64,000 nt of DNA from contig NZ_CP085839.1 in NCBI RefSeq assembly GCF_020715565.1, positions 992,001 to 1,056,000 of the forward strand. The letters run 5' to 3'. This DNA is from Nocardioides sp. Kera G14. Lineage in GTDB: Bacteria; Actinomycetota; Actinomycetes; Propionibacteriales; Nocardioidaceae. Positions 1-7,790 of the stretch are shown piece by piece. Under the pieces are notes generated by a model that was given only the letters and a program-made list of their open reading frames with translations, did no database searches and had not been told where the DNA came from. How positions within the stretch are numbered: the stretch's first letter is position 1; the number at the start of each line of letters is the position of its first letter. Both the position numbers and the translations under genes were made by a program.

Positions 1-49
1 TGACGCGCTCGCGATCCCGCCCCGCAGCTGATGCCGCTCGTCGCACCTG

Positions 50-481
50 TCAGATGTCGTCCTCACTGACGACGTGCATCGCAGCCTCCTCGGCGCTCGC
101 GCCGGCACCGTCGATGCCGACGTCGGAGGCCACGGAGTCCTTCTCCTCGTCCTCGTGGGCGCCCTCGTCGGGTGCGACGAGGCGGCCGGACCTGGCGTCC
201 CCGGCGTAGAGGTCCTCCGGGTCGTCGGTCTCCCGGTCGTCGTACTCCTCGTCGGCCTCGAAACCGGGCTCGAGCCGCTCGGCGTCGGGAACCGGAATGT
301 CGGGCTCCTCCTGGGCGATCCGCTCGTCAAGGGTCTCACCCTCGAGCTGGCCGAGCTCCGTCGTGGCCTTGTCGTTGAGGCCACGAGGCCGCTCAGGCGG
401 GGAGATCCCCTCGTCGAGTACGTCGTCGACCCCGCGGTCGTCCAGGGTCTCCTCCGGCTGCAGCTGTCCGGACTCGGTCAT
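50..481 (-). CDS. DUF5709 family acidic protein
   Basis: A 143-aa, very acidic, probably disordered soluble protein with no signal peptide or membrane span. It carries the hallmarks I associate with actinobacterial DUF5709: an N-terminal QLQPEETLDDRGVDDVLDEG block, SPPERPRG, DARSGRLVAPD, and a C-terminal DVGIDGAGASAEEAAMHV block. The function of the family is unknown. I chose the ATG at 481 because AGGAG lies 8 nt upstream of it; the reading frame stays open another 18 codons without a better ribosome site. It is followed by two small genes on the same strand (566-1056) that look like envelope or stress proteins, but a 84-nt gap separates them and co-transcription is not shown. Confidence 0.85.
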   Translation of the reverse strand: MTESGQLQPEETLDDRGVDDVLDEGISPPERPRGLNDKATTELGQLEGETLDERIAQEEPDIPVPDAERLEPGFEADEEYDDRETDDPEDLYAGDARSGRLVAPDEGAHEDEEKDSVASDVGIDGAGASAEEAAMHVVSEDDI

Positions 482-565
482 GGTGATGCTCCTCATCGTT
501 GGGGACTCGTGGGACACCGAAGGCCCGACCTGCACAACGCAGACCGGGCACCTCGGGAGAGATCG

Positions 566-841
566 TCAGTTGTGGGAGAACGAACTGGCGGGCTGGCCGT
601 ACTCGGACGACGCCAGGAGCGGGTCCGGCGGGGCGTCCTGCCAGCCGCCGGAGTCGCTGTGGGCGCGAGCTTCCTTCACGTCGGAGATCTTCTCCTTCGC
701 GAAGCCGGCGGCTCCCTCGGCAACGTGCTTGGTGGTCTCCGCGGCGTGCTTCACCTCGGCGAAGGCCTGCTCGCGGGGACGGGTGGCGAACCAGTAGCCG
801 GTGGCGAACCCGGCGCCGAACGCATAGAGGGTCTTGGACAT
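566..841 (-). CDS. YtxH-like small membrane-associated protein
   Basis: About 91 aa. The N-terminus has a short glycine/aromatic hydrophobic stretch (FGAGFATGYWFATRP), followed by a Lys/Glu/Ala-rich amphipathic helix of about 40 residues (EVKHAAETTKHVAEG...). This is the usual layout of YtxH/Gvp-like stress proteins, but no catalytic motif is visible and the assignment is by architecture only. A GTG at 850 overlaps the stop of the upstream 847-1056 gene (GTGA). The ATG at 841 has GAGGTG about 6 nt upstream and is preferred. Either start implies translational coupling with the upstream gene. Confidence 0.75.
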   Translation of the reverse strand: MSKTLYAFGAGFATGYWFATRPREQAFAEVKHAAETTKHVAEGAAGFAKEKISDVKEARAHSDSGGWQDAPPDPLLASSEYGQPASSFSHN

Positions 842-846
842 GTCAT

Positions 847-1056
847 TCACCTCATTCGATTGCGGGGGTCGGTCGAGAGCTCGTGGAACTCCTCCTCGTC
901 GCGGTGGAGCTGCTTCTCGTCGAAGCCCTGCTCCACACGTGACGGGTCGTTCTCGACGCCCCTCGCCCGGCGGGCGTCGAGCAGCCAGAACGCGAGAAAA
1001 GCTCCACCCACGACCACGGCGAGGCCGATGATGTAGAGGAGGGCTGTAGTGGACAT
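847..1056 (-). CDS. Small single-span membrane protein
   Basis: A 69-aa protein with one N-terminal transmembrane helix (ALLYIIGLAVVVGGAFLAFW, residues about 5-25), then a basic LDARRARG stop-transfer and a charged cytoplasmic tail. It starts at ATG 1056, with GGAGA about 9 nt upstream. It overlaps or abuts the downstream YtxH-like gene, so the two are very likely one operon. I do not recognise a named family, and a structural or assembly role at the membrane is only a guess. Confidence 0.75.
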   Translation of the reverse strand: MSTTALLYIIGLAVVVGGAFLAFWLLDARRARGVENDPSRVEQGFDEKQLHRDEEEFHELSTDPRNRMR

Positions 1057-1129
1057 ACGACCAGAGTCTCCGGAGGGCCCCGGCTCATACGGGAACCGCC
1101 CATGATTTCTCGATGTTCAGATTCGCCTC

Positions 1130-1159
1130 TTGTCAGCTCCGGGCAGCCGTGCTTATCTA
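1130..1159 (+). promoter_or_regulatory. Candidate promoter of the ArsR/SRPBCC operon
   Basis: TTGTCA at 1130-1135 and TATCTA at 1154-1159 (or TTATCT at 1153-1158) are spaced 17-18 bp apart. Transcription would begin near 1166, essentially at the ATG at 1167. There is no ribosome-binding site ahead of that ATG, which fits a leaderless message. The -10 match is moderate. Confidence 0.45.
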
Positions 1160-1175
1160 CAACCAAATGGTTGTA
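1158..1175. promoter_or_regulatory. Palindromic operator overlapping the ArsR start codon
   Basis: A perfect inverted repeat TACAACCA-AA-TGGTTGTA overlaps the predicted -10 and the ATG at 1167. ACAACCA/TGGTTGT palindromes are typical of autoregulated ArsR-family repressors that precede SRPBCC (AHSA1) genes, so autorepression is the natural reading. Confidence 0.7.
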
Positions 1176-1526
1176 CGTATGGATGTGAGCGACGCCGAGG
1201 TGGACCGGATCTTCCGGGCCCTCGCTGATTCCACGCGCCGGGACATCGTCCGGCGCACGCTGGTCGACGAGGCCTCGGTCTCGTCCCTGGCCTCTGCCTA
1301 TGACATGAGCTTCGCGGCGGTGCAGAAGCACGTCGCCGTACTCGAGGAGGCGAGTCTCGTCACGAAGGAGGCCCGCGGACGGGAGCGCCTGGTGCGCGGA
1401 AACCTCGACATGATCCGGCGCGCGAGTGCGCTGCTGGACTCCTATGAACAGATCTGGCGTGGGCGGATCGACCGCCTCGACGCCCTCCTCGACGAGCCCG
1501 AACCCACCACTTCGAAGGAGAAGTGA
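1167..1526 (+). CDS. ArsR-family winged-helix repressor
   Basis: About 119 aa. The winged helix spans residues 10-85: IFRALADSTRRDIVRRTL, then SVSSLASAYDMSFAAVQKHVAVLEEA as the recognition helix-turn-helix, then a wing with RGRERLVRGN. No metal-binding cysteine pair is present, so it belongs to the non-metal ArsR group usually paired with SRPBCC proteins. It starts at ATG 1167 (MVVRMDVSD) or at ATG 1179 (MDVSDAEVD). Neither has a Shine-Dalgarno, and the operator palindrome overlaps the first. The stop is 1 nt before the next start, so the two genes are co-translated. It probably represses its own operon; the ligand is unknown. Confidence 0.9.
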   Translation: MVVRMDVSDAEVDRIFRALADSTRRDIVRRTLVDEASVSSLASAYDMSFAAVQKHVAVLEEASLVTKEARGRERLVRGNLDMIRRASALLDSYEQIWRGRIDRLDALLDEPEPTTSKEK

Positions 1527-1527
1527 C

Positions 1528-2502
1528 ATGCCCATCACCCATGTGACGAAGGATCCTGAGGCGCTGACCATGACGGTCGTCGCCGACTTCCCCGCACCGC
1601 TGCGGCGGCTGTGGGATGCGTACGTCGACCCCCGCCAGCTCGAGCGGTTCTGGGGTCCTCCGGAGTGGCCCGCGACCTTCACGCGGCACGATGCCGCGGT
1701 CGGCGGGGTGAGCTCCTATCTGATGCGCGGGCCGGACGGCTCGGTTTCCCGCGGCTACTGGGAGTGGCTCTCCGTCGACGAGCTCAAGGGCTTCGAGGTC
1801 CTCGACGGGTTCGCCCTGGAGGACGGCACGCCCAACCGGGAGATGCCGTCGATGCGGATGGTCTTCGCCTTCGAGGCCGTCGGCTCGGGGTCACGGGTGA
1901 CCACCACGACGTACTTCAACGCCGTCGAGGAGATGGAGCAGCTCGTCGAGATGGGCATGGAGGACGGCATGCGTGCCGCGATGGGCCAGATGGACTCGGT
2001 CTTGACGGACCTGGCGTCGTTCGCCGCCGGCAACGGCGTCGAGACCCAGATCCTCTCCGACACCCTCGTGCGGGTCTCGCGGGTCATTCGCGGCTCGGTC
2101 GCCGACGTCTGGCGCGCCCACGACGACGCTGAGCTGATGCGGCAGTGGCTGTTGGGACCTGACGGCTGGACGATGCCGGTCTGCGAGATCGCCTCGACCG
2201 TCGGACAGACCTATCGCTACGAGTGGGCACCTGAGGCGGGCACGGAGGGTGAGCGGTTCGGCTTTACCGGCGAGCTCCTGGAGTCGATGCCGCCGGTGCG
2301 TGTGGTCACCACCGAGGCGATGATCGGCATGGACGGGCCTTCGACCACCAACGAGATGACCCTGACTCCGGTCGACGGCGGCACGCTGCTCTCGCTGCTG
2401 ATCACGTATCCGTCCGCCGAGGTCCGCGACATGATCCTTGCCACCGGCATGACCACGGGCATGGAGACGTCCTACCAGCGGCTCGAGTCGCTGATCGCCT
2501 GA
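1528..2502 (+). CDS. Tandem SRPBCC (AHSA1-like) protein
   Basis: A 324-aa protein built of two SRPBCC/AHSA1 (START-like) domains. Domain 1 (residues about 10-165) has FPAPLRRLWDAYVDPRQLERFWGPPEWP and VTTTTYFN. Domain 2 (about 170-324) repeats the pattern with IRGSVADVWRAHDDAELMRQWLLGPDGW and MTLTPVDGGTLLSLLI. Each fold forms a hydrophobic-ligand pocket; no catalytic residues define a reaction. It starts at ATG 1528 behind GAAGGAG (1514-1520). A single-domain partner is the norm in ArsR operons, so the duplication-fusion is a small oddity. Function unknown; a ligand-binding or detoxification role is inference. Confidence 0.88.
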   Translation: MPITHVTKDPEALTMTVVADFPAPLRRLWDAYVDPRQLERFWGPPEWPATFTRHDAAVGGVSSYLMRGPDGSVSRGYWEWLSVDELKGFEVLDGFALEDGTPNREMPSMRMVFAFEAVGSGSRVTTTTYFNAVEEMEQLVEMGMEDGMRAAMGQMDSVLTDLASFAAGNGVETQILSDTLVRVSRVIRGSVADVWRAHDDAELMRQWLLGPDGWTMPVCEIASTVGQTYRYEWAPEAGTEGERFGFTGELLESMPPVRVVTTEAMIGMDGPSTTNEMTLTPVDGGTLLSLLITYPSAEVRDMILATGMTTGMETSYQRLESLIA

Positions 2503-2526
2503 GGCCGCGGGCGGACTGAGACGGAC

Positions 2527-2646
2527 GTCCGGGACGACCTCGCCCGGCTCGGGCCGCTCGCCCGGGTCTCCTCGTCCCGGACGGACGCATGTCCGGGACG
2601 AGACGGCCCGGCGGCGCCCGATTGCGTGGGCGACCTCGTCCCGGAC
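2527..2646. repeat. Four alternating copies of a 12-bp GC-rich box
   Basis: GTCCGGGACGAC (2527-2538), CTCGTCCCGGAC (2571-2582), GTCCGGGACGAG (2591-2602) and CTCGTCCCGGAC (2635-2646) alternate in orientation. The inner pair makes a 12-bp hairpin with an 8-nt loop, and the outer pair can also fold. It sits between convergent genes (stops at 2502 and 2671), so a bidirectional terminator is plausible, although no T-tract follows. Confidence 0.7.
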
Positions 2647-2670
2647 CACCGCAAGCCCGGCCGCGGGCGG

Positions 2671-2979
2671 TCAGTCGGTGCGGGCCGGCGGCAGGTCGGC
2701 AAGACCTGCCGCCGGGTGGGCGCGGATGGAGTCCAGGAGCTCGAGCCATGCCCGGCCCAGTGAGCCGCCACCCTGATGGCGGTCGGCGCGGACGAGGTAG
2801 AACGCGAGCCCACGGAGCAGGTCGACTCCGGCCCACTCGGGCACGCGGCCCGTCGTGAGCAGCGCCTCGTGCACCGGTGCCACGACCGACCACAGTGCCT
2901 CGGGGGACGAGGCCAGGCGCTCGTAGCCGTCGTAGGTGTACGCCCACTCGAGCTCGGCCTGGGTGGCGAGGTCCTCCAT
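2671..2979 (-). CDS. Hypothetical protein, CDP-glycerol transferase operon
   Basis: A 102-aa soluble protein, last gene of a three-gene minus-strand operon and 10 nt after the preceding stop. The sequence is helical (ELEWAYTYDGYERLASSPEALW, LLRGLAFYLVRADRH). It has no signal peptide, membrane span or motif that I recognise. The clear operon position is the main clue to its biology, and no function is assigned. Confidence 0.7.
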   Translation of the reverse strand: MEDLATQAELEWAYTYDGYERLASSPEALWSVVAPVHEALLTTGRVPEWAGVDLLRGLAFYLVRADRHQGGGSLGRAWLELLDSIRAHPAAGLADLPPARTD

Positions 2980-2989
2980 CGCGTGGGGT

Positions 2990-3643
2990 TCAGGCCTGCT
3001 CGCGCACGCCGAACGTCAGGGCGATGTCCCAGGGCAGGATTCCCCAGCCCGGGACCGCGTCGGCGAGGTAGTAGGGCGCCATGTCGATGGCCTCGGCGCT
3101 CACGGGGGCGGAGAGGGAGACGACCTCCTCGCCGGGGGTGAGGTGCGTCGACCACAGCTCGCTGCCCGACGGCGGGGGAGAGACCTCGACGGTGGATAGC
3201 TGGGTGCCGTCCTCGGCGACGTGCAGCGCGAAGAAGGCGTAGGGCACGAGAGGCGCGTCCCAGCCGCCGATCTCGACCACGAGGAACTCAAAGGACTCAG
3301 CCGCGTGGCGCACCGCCTGGTTGACGGCCCGGACGAACTCCTGCGGAGCCTCGGCACGTGGGGAGACCGCGCCTGTCGCCGCCGTCAGACGCAGGGCGGT
3401 GCCGTTGGGCAGCCGGAGCTCCGGCCCCGACGTACCCTCGGTGAGCTCGGCGGCCTCACGGAAGCGCCCGTCCTCGCGGGGGGCTCGGGCGAGCATGCCG
3501 GTGTTCTGCACCGCGGTGAGGATCGCGTCGTTCTCGACCTGCCAGAGCTGCGTGGTGCCGTCGGCGGCCCAGGTGCGCAGCAGCCCGCCGACGCAGAGTC
3601 CGAGCTGGACCGTGGTGCTCGCGCCGGTGTTGAGGATGCTCAC
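2990..3643 (-). CDS. Hypothetical protein, CDP-glycerol transferase operon
   Basis: A 217-aa protein starting at GTG 3643, whose GTGA overlaps the stop of the upstream transferase gene. Such coupling usually means related roles. No signal peptide, membrane span or catalytic motif is recognisable. Notable segments are GLLRTWAADGTTQLWQVEND near the N-terminus and YYLADAVPGWGILPWDIALTF at the C-terminus. I do not recognise the family. Confidence 0.8.
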   Translation of the reverse strand: MSILNTGASTTVQLGLCVGGLLRTWAADGTTQLWQVENDAILTAVQNTGMLARAPREDGRFREAAELTEGTSGPELRLPNGTALRLTAATGAVSPRAEAPQEFVRAVNQAVRHAAESFEFLVVEIGGWDAPLVPYAFFALHVAEDGTQLSTVEVSPPPSGSELWSTHLTPGEEVVSLSAPVSAEAIDMAPYYLADAVPGWGILPWDIALTFGVREQA

Positions 3644-4800
3644 GCGGTGACAGCCTCGTCGCTGGAGGGTGCCACGCCGATGAGGCGGTCGCGGAGCTCG
3701 CAGAGCGCCGCGATCTCGGCCTCGAACCGCTGGGTGGACTCGCCGACCCGTACGTCGTCGAAGTAGTGATGGCGCATCGCGGCACGGGCGATCCGGTGCT
3801 CGTCGTGCTCGAGCCGGGCAGTCACGAGGGCGGTGAGGCCGGGGATGTCGTTGACGTCCTCGGCCTGCAGCACGTCGGCGGCACGCGAGACGGGCACCTC
3901 CTGACGGAGCTTCTCGGCGTCGCCATGCTTGTCGGTGATGAGGATCGGCTTCTCGGTGCGGAGGTAGAGCCAGTCCAGGCCGACCGACGAGACGTCGGTG
4001 ATCATCGCGTCGCAGTGCGGCATGACGGCGAGGATGTCGCCGACGAGGACCGCCTCGTGACCGGCCTCCGGCTCGGCGGCTGCGGCGGACTCCAGCAGCG
4101 ACATGATCGCGCGGTGCCCCTCGATGACGGCGGGGACCTCGGACGTCGTCACCTTGGGGTGTGGCTTGTAGACGACACGGGCATCGGGCACCGCGAGGAT
4201 CGCTGCCATGATCTGCGCGCCGAAGACGTCGACCGACGTGTAGTCGTTGTACTCGGCGTCGCCCTCCCAGGTGGGCGCATAGAGGACGGTGCGGCGCGGC
4301 GACTCCGTGATGATCGGCTCCGGTTGGAGGTCGAGCTGCGGGCGGCCGATCCGCACGAGCTTGGAGTCGTCGAACTCCAGGAGCCCGCTGACGATGCGCT
4401 GCGCGGCGGCCTCACCGGCGACGAAGACGCGGTCGTAGGCCTTGGCGTTGTTGGAGACCATCGACTGCTTGTCCGACTCGCCGTGGTTGATGTGGACGTG
4501 CAGCAGTCGGTTGTCCAGCAGCGACTGGAAGTTGCGCATCGAGTTGTTGCAGTAGACCGCGACCTTGGCGTCGAGCGCAGGGTAGAGCTCGTGCATCTCG
4601 TGGAACTCCGGCGCGCAGAAGACCGGCAGGGTGGTGCTGCTGCGCACGACCATCGCGGTGTCGTGGTCACGCGTCACGATTCCGACCGGATGACTCGGAT
4701 CGAGCCCCTCGAGCACCGGCAGCCACTGCAACAGCTGGTAGACCCGGGTGGGGTCGTCAGCGAAGTAGGCGATGACATCGATGGTGGGGGCCTTCAGCAC
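3640..4800 (-). CDS. CDP-glycerol glycerophosphotransferase-like protein
   Basis: A 386-aa protein resembling the TagF/TagB-type polymerase and primase family that transfers glycerol-phosphate from CDP-glycerol to a growing teichoic-acid-like chain at the inner membrane face. Family landmarks seen: HINHGESDKQS (acceptor-site loop), VLYAPTWEG, ARVVYKPHPKV and DAMITDVSSVGLDWLYL. They match the His- and Asp-containing glycosyltransferase-B motifs of the family. The size fits a single catalytic domain without an N-terminal membrane anchor. The CDP-glycerol donor could be supplied by the TagD-like enzyme at 10630-11034, and an LCP ligase lies at 37528. Exact polymer and acceptor are not readable from sequence. 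Confidence 0.85.
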   Translation of the reverse strand: MLKAPTIDVIAYFADDPTRVYQLLQWLPVLEGLDPSHPVGIVTRDHDTAMVVRSSTTLPVFCAPEFHEMHELYPALDAKVAVYCNNSMRNFQSLLDNRLLHVHINHGESDKQSMVSNNAKAYDRVFVAGEAAAQRIVSGLLEFDDSKLVRIGRPQLDLQPEPIITESPRRTVLYAPTWEGDAEYNDYTSVDVFGAQIMAAILAVPDARVVYKPHPKVTTSEVPAVIEGHRAIMSLLESAAAAEPEAGHEAVLVGDILAVMPHCDAMITDVSSVGLDWLYLRTEKPILITDKHGDAEKLRQEVPVSRAADVLQAEDVNDIPGLTALVTARLEHDEHRIARAAMRHHYFDDVRVGESTQRFEAEIAALCELRDRLIGVAPSSDEAVTA

Positions 4801-4894
4801 TGACGGATCGTAAGTCCCGAATGTTTCGCGTACCTAACCCGAGCGCGGCGCCCATCTGCCACCATGAAGTCATGCGTTTGACTCGACTTTGAAC

Positions 4895-5010
4895 GTACGC
4901 GACGGCCGCCTCGAAGCCCTTGCCCGACTCGGGCTTGTCGTCGTCGACCCACGGCGAGTACGCCGGCTGACCGGTCGCGGTGCCGGCGGGGGCGTCGGCA
5001 GCGCCATCTG
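4895..5010 (-). pseudogene. Fragment of an amino-acid ABC binding protein
   Basis: On the minus strand a short stretch reads GQPAYSPWVDDDKPESGKG followed by FEAAVAY. This resembles the beginning of the mature part of an amino-acid ABC solute-binding protein. The similarity ends abruptly in QSRVKRM... near 4895. No start, lipobox or remainder of the protein is present. It is head-to-head with the permease remnant at 5012, whereas such genes normally lie in one direction. It is read as an inverted, truncated relic. Confidence 0.6.
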
Positions 5011-5011
5011 A

Positions 5012-5530
5012 GCTGATCCCGCATACACCGACCTCTTCCGCGGCATCCCGCTCCTGATCGTGCTCTACCTCGTCGGTTTCGGGATTCCGGGTCTGGGACT
5101 CACCGGCCGCGTGCCGTCCTACGTCTGGGGCACGATCGCGCTCGTCGTCACCTACGGCGCGTACGTCGCCGAGGTCCTCCGTGCCGGCATCGAGGCGGTG
5201 CATCCCTCGCAGAGCCTCGCCGCACGGTCCCTGGGCCTGAGCTATGGCCAGACGCTGCTCCTCATCGTGCTGCCCCAGGCCGTGCGCAAGGTGACGCCGG
5301 CGCTGATGAACGATCTCGTCTCCATGCAGAAGGACGTCGGCCTGATCTCGGTGCTGGGTGCGGTCGATGCGGTCCGGGCCGCGCAGATCGAGGTGTCGAC
5401 GACGTACAACTTCACGCCGTACGTCGTCGCGGGACTCCTCTTCGTGCTGCTCTCCTGGCCCTTCATCCGGCTGACCGACTGGCTGACCGCCCGCGCCCGG
5501 ACCCGGGAGCAGATCGGGGGAGTCGTATGA
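5012..5530 (+). pseudogene. 5'-truncated amino-acid ABC permease (HisM type)
   Basis: The conserved permease sequence begins mid-protein (AYTDLFRGIPLLIVLYLVGF) directly after an in-frame stop at 5009-5011. It continues through the EAA loop (EVLRAGIEAVHPSQSLAARS LGLSYGQTLL) to a normal C-terminus ending in EQIGGVV. The first one or two membrane helices and the start are missing. A GTG at 5060 could initiate a 156-aa fragment but would cut a conserved helix. Its stop overlaps the ATPase start (ATGA), as in an intact operon. Non-functional on this reading. Confidence 0.75.
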
Positions 5531-6031
5531 CCACCCTGCGGATCCACCAGGTGCAGAAGCGGTTCGGCGACCGCGTCGTCCTCGACGGCGTCAGCCTCGA
5601 GGTCGCCAAGCACGAGGTCGTGGTGCTCATCGGCGCCTCGGGCTCGGGCAAGTCGACGCTGCTGCGGACGATCAACCTGCTCGAGCCGATCGACGACGGC
5701 CAGCTCTTCCTCGCCGAGAAGGACATCAGCGATCCGCGGGTGGACGTGGACGCCGTCCGGGCACGGATCGGCGTCGTCTTCCAGCACTACAACCTCTTCC
5801 CCCACCTCACGGTGCTCGCCAACGTCACGCTCGCCCTGCGGCGCGTCAAGGGTGTGCCGAAGGCCCAGGCCGACACGCGGGGCCGCGAGCTGCTGGAGCG
5901 GATCGGTCTCGCCGAGCACGCCGGCTCCTACCCGGACCGGCTCTCGGGCGGACAGCAGCACGCCGGAGCAGATCTTCGACGCACCCCAACAGCCGGCCAC
6001 GCGGGACTTCCTGGCCCGCCTGCAGCACTGA
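5527..6031 (+). pseudogene. Amino-acid ABC ATPase with internal deletion
   Basis: The N-terminal part is normal: Walker A GASGSGKST (about residues 37-45), Q-loop VVFQHYNLFP and the signature LSGGQQ. Immediately after LSGGQQ, near 5956, the homology jumps frame to a typical C-terminal end (PEQIFDAPQQPATRDFLARL QH, stop at 6029-6031). Walker B, the catalytic Glu and the H-loop, about 70 residues, are gone and the frame is shifted. The original frame runs on as nonsense to 6393. This is a deletion rather than a simple frameshift and the product cannot hydrolyse ATP. Confidence 0.82.
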
Positions 6032-6050
6032 CATCTCCGGGATCTGTCGA

Positions 6051-7682
6051 TCAGCCAGCCAGGTGCTGGCCCGTCACCCGCTGGGGAAGGGCTCCGATGG
6101 CCGTCTCTGGGAGGGCCGCATCCACGTCCGGTGCCGCGAGCTGGGCCGCCCGCTGCCAGCCCTGGTCGTCCGGCGACTCCCACGTCTCGGGGTGTCGCGT
6201 GTCCGTCAGGCGGGTGAACCACTCCGACTGCAGGACGGCGAAGATCGTCGCCTCGTCATCCCACTCGTCTGCGTCGGAGCGCAATCCGGCCGGGAACGGT
6301 ACGACGGCCCCGCTGGTGTCCTCCACGAGATCCGGCTCGCGGCGGGGCGCCGGGACGGCGACCACAGGCGTGGGCGTCTCGCCGCGGCCGTAGGCCAAGA
6401 AGTGGGTGAGCAGGTCCTCGGGCTGGGCACTCTGGATGGGCGTGAACCAGGTCGACGGTCCGGAGTCGGGCCTGGGTACGACCGCCACGGCGGGCAGCAC
6501 CGGCAGCGGTTGGTCCGGCGCCGTGACGCGCGGTCGCTCGTGGGCGGGGAGGGCGGTACTCGTCGTGGGGGCGACGACGGTGGGCTCCGAGGGCGTCGGA
6601 GGCTCGGCGGGCGCGGCGACCCCGACGGCGGTCTCGACCGGCGCGGCGTCCCCGCCGGCGGGCACCAGGAGCTTCTCACGGTTGCGGCGCGCCTCGACCA
6701 GGGCGACCAGGAGCGTGAGCAGGAGCAGCGAGCTCGCCACGATCGCTTCGGTGCGGGCGTGCGTCATCCGGTCGTGGAGGTGGGCCTCGAGCTCGTCGGC
6801 TGCGCCCACGATGATGCCGGTCATCGCGGTGACGAACTTCCCCTGCACCTCGAGGAACTCGTCCGGTGTCATGCCCATCGAGGCCGGGTCGCCGGTGGAG
6901 AGCAGCTCCGTGATCGCGTTCTGCATGGGGTTCCCTGCGAGGACCACGCCACTGGTGGCGTCGATGCCGCTGGCCTGCTCGAACTTCAGGCGGATGCCGG
7001 GGGTCGTCTGGCGGGCAAAGGCGAGGGTCGCGACGTTCCACCGGGAGGTCGCGTCCGCGAGGGTCGTCAGGTCGCGGACGTCGAGCCGCCCGCCGGACAG
7101 GGCGGCCGCCACGGCGTCGCCCTGGTCGCCGAGCGCCTCGACGGCGGGGCGGACCTCTGCGAGTGCGGCCGTCTCATCGAAGAGCGTGGGGTCATCGACG
7201 AAGGGGAGTCGCTGCGCCAGGCCGAGGAGGACGTTGAGCGTGTCGGTGTAGTCCGTACGGGCCGCCGCGCGGGTGGACTCCTCGCCCAGGCGGGCGCGGG
7301 TCGTGTCCAGTCTGCCGAGGTCGCGGGTGATCAGTGCCAGGTCCTGGGAGAGCGCCGGACTGCCGGCGGTGTCGATCGTCGGGACCTCGGCGCGCCAGTG
7401 GTCGACGAGCGCATCGGTGGTGATCCGGAGCCTGCCCAGGGACGCCTTGTCGGCGCCGAACGCGGTCTCCGCGTCGCGCTCGACCTGGAGCTGGAGCGCC
7501 AGTTGGAAGGCGCTCGGCAGCGTGCGCACCAACGATTCGCTGCGGGAGAGCTCGTGGGAGCGCTGCACGAGCTGGGCCGTCTGGAAGGACCCCAGGGCGA
7601 GTGCCGCGACCGTCGGGATCAGTAGGACGCCGATCAGCCGCGGACGGATGCTCCGCAGACGGCTCTTCTTCGGCTTCGCCAT
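6051..7682 (-). CDS. Nitrate/nitrite-sensor-like protein lacking a kinase core
   Basis: A 543-aa protein starting at ATG 7682 behind GGGAGGGG. Residues 16-33 form membrane helix 1, 40-305 an all-helical extracytoplasmic sensor like the NIT domain, and 313-331 helix 2 (IVASSLLLLTLLVALVEARR). The cytoplasmic part is a Pro/Ala/Thr-rich tail that ends with IFAVLQSEWF, ESPDDQGWQRAAQLA and GALPQRVTGQHLAG. That ending resembles the C-terminal tails of actinobacterial NIT histidine kinases. HAMP, phosphoacceptor His and HATPase domains are all absent. It could be an evolved non-kinase receptor or an in-frame deletion product. It abuts the deleted ABC ATPase (20 nt apart). Confidence 0.78.
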   Translation of the reverse strand: MAKPKKSRLRSIRPRLIGVLLIPTVAALALGSFQTAQLVQRSHELSRSESLVRTLPSAFQLALQLQVERDAETAFGADKASLGRLRITTDALVDHWRAEVPTIDTAGSPALSQDLALITRDLGRLDTTRARLGEESTRAAARTDYTDTLNVLLGLAQRLPFVDDPTLFDETAALAEVRPAVEALGDQGDAVAAALSGGRLDVRDLTTLADATSRWNVATLAFARQTTPGIRLKFEQASGIDATSGVVLAGNPMQNAITELLSTGDPASMGMTPDEFLEVQGKFVTAMTGIIVGAADELEAHLHDRMTHARTEAIVASSLLLLTLLVALVEARRNREKLLVPAGGDAAPVETAVGVAAPAEPPTPSEPTVVAPTTSTALPAHERPRVTAPDQPLPVLPAVAVVPRPDSGPSTWFTPIQSAQPEDLLTHFLAYGRGETPTPVVAVPAPRREPDLVEDTSGAVVPFPAGLRSDADEWDDEATIFAVLQSEWFTRLTDTRHPETWESPDDQGWQRAAQLAAPDVDAALPETAIGALPQRVTGQHLAG

Positions 7683-7790
7683 TGCCCCTCCCGAGTGTGG
7701 ACCGAGCCATCGCACCAGATCCCCGCCCGGTTGCGACAGGCCCTGGGGTCGAAAGGGGACGAAGGTCCTACGGGAACGGCGCATCCGGGT

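Noticed and set aside
5956..5975. Programmed frameshift in the ABC ATPase
   Set aside because: About 70 conserved residues including Walker B are missing. A frameshift alone cannot restore them.
5527..6393. A 288-aa ATPase as annotated by its open frame
   Set aside because: Beyond LSGGQQ the frame is out of register. The true C-terminal coding sequence is visible in another frame up to 6031, so the extended frame is an artefact of a deletion.
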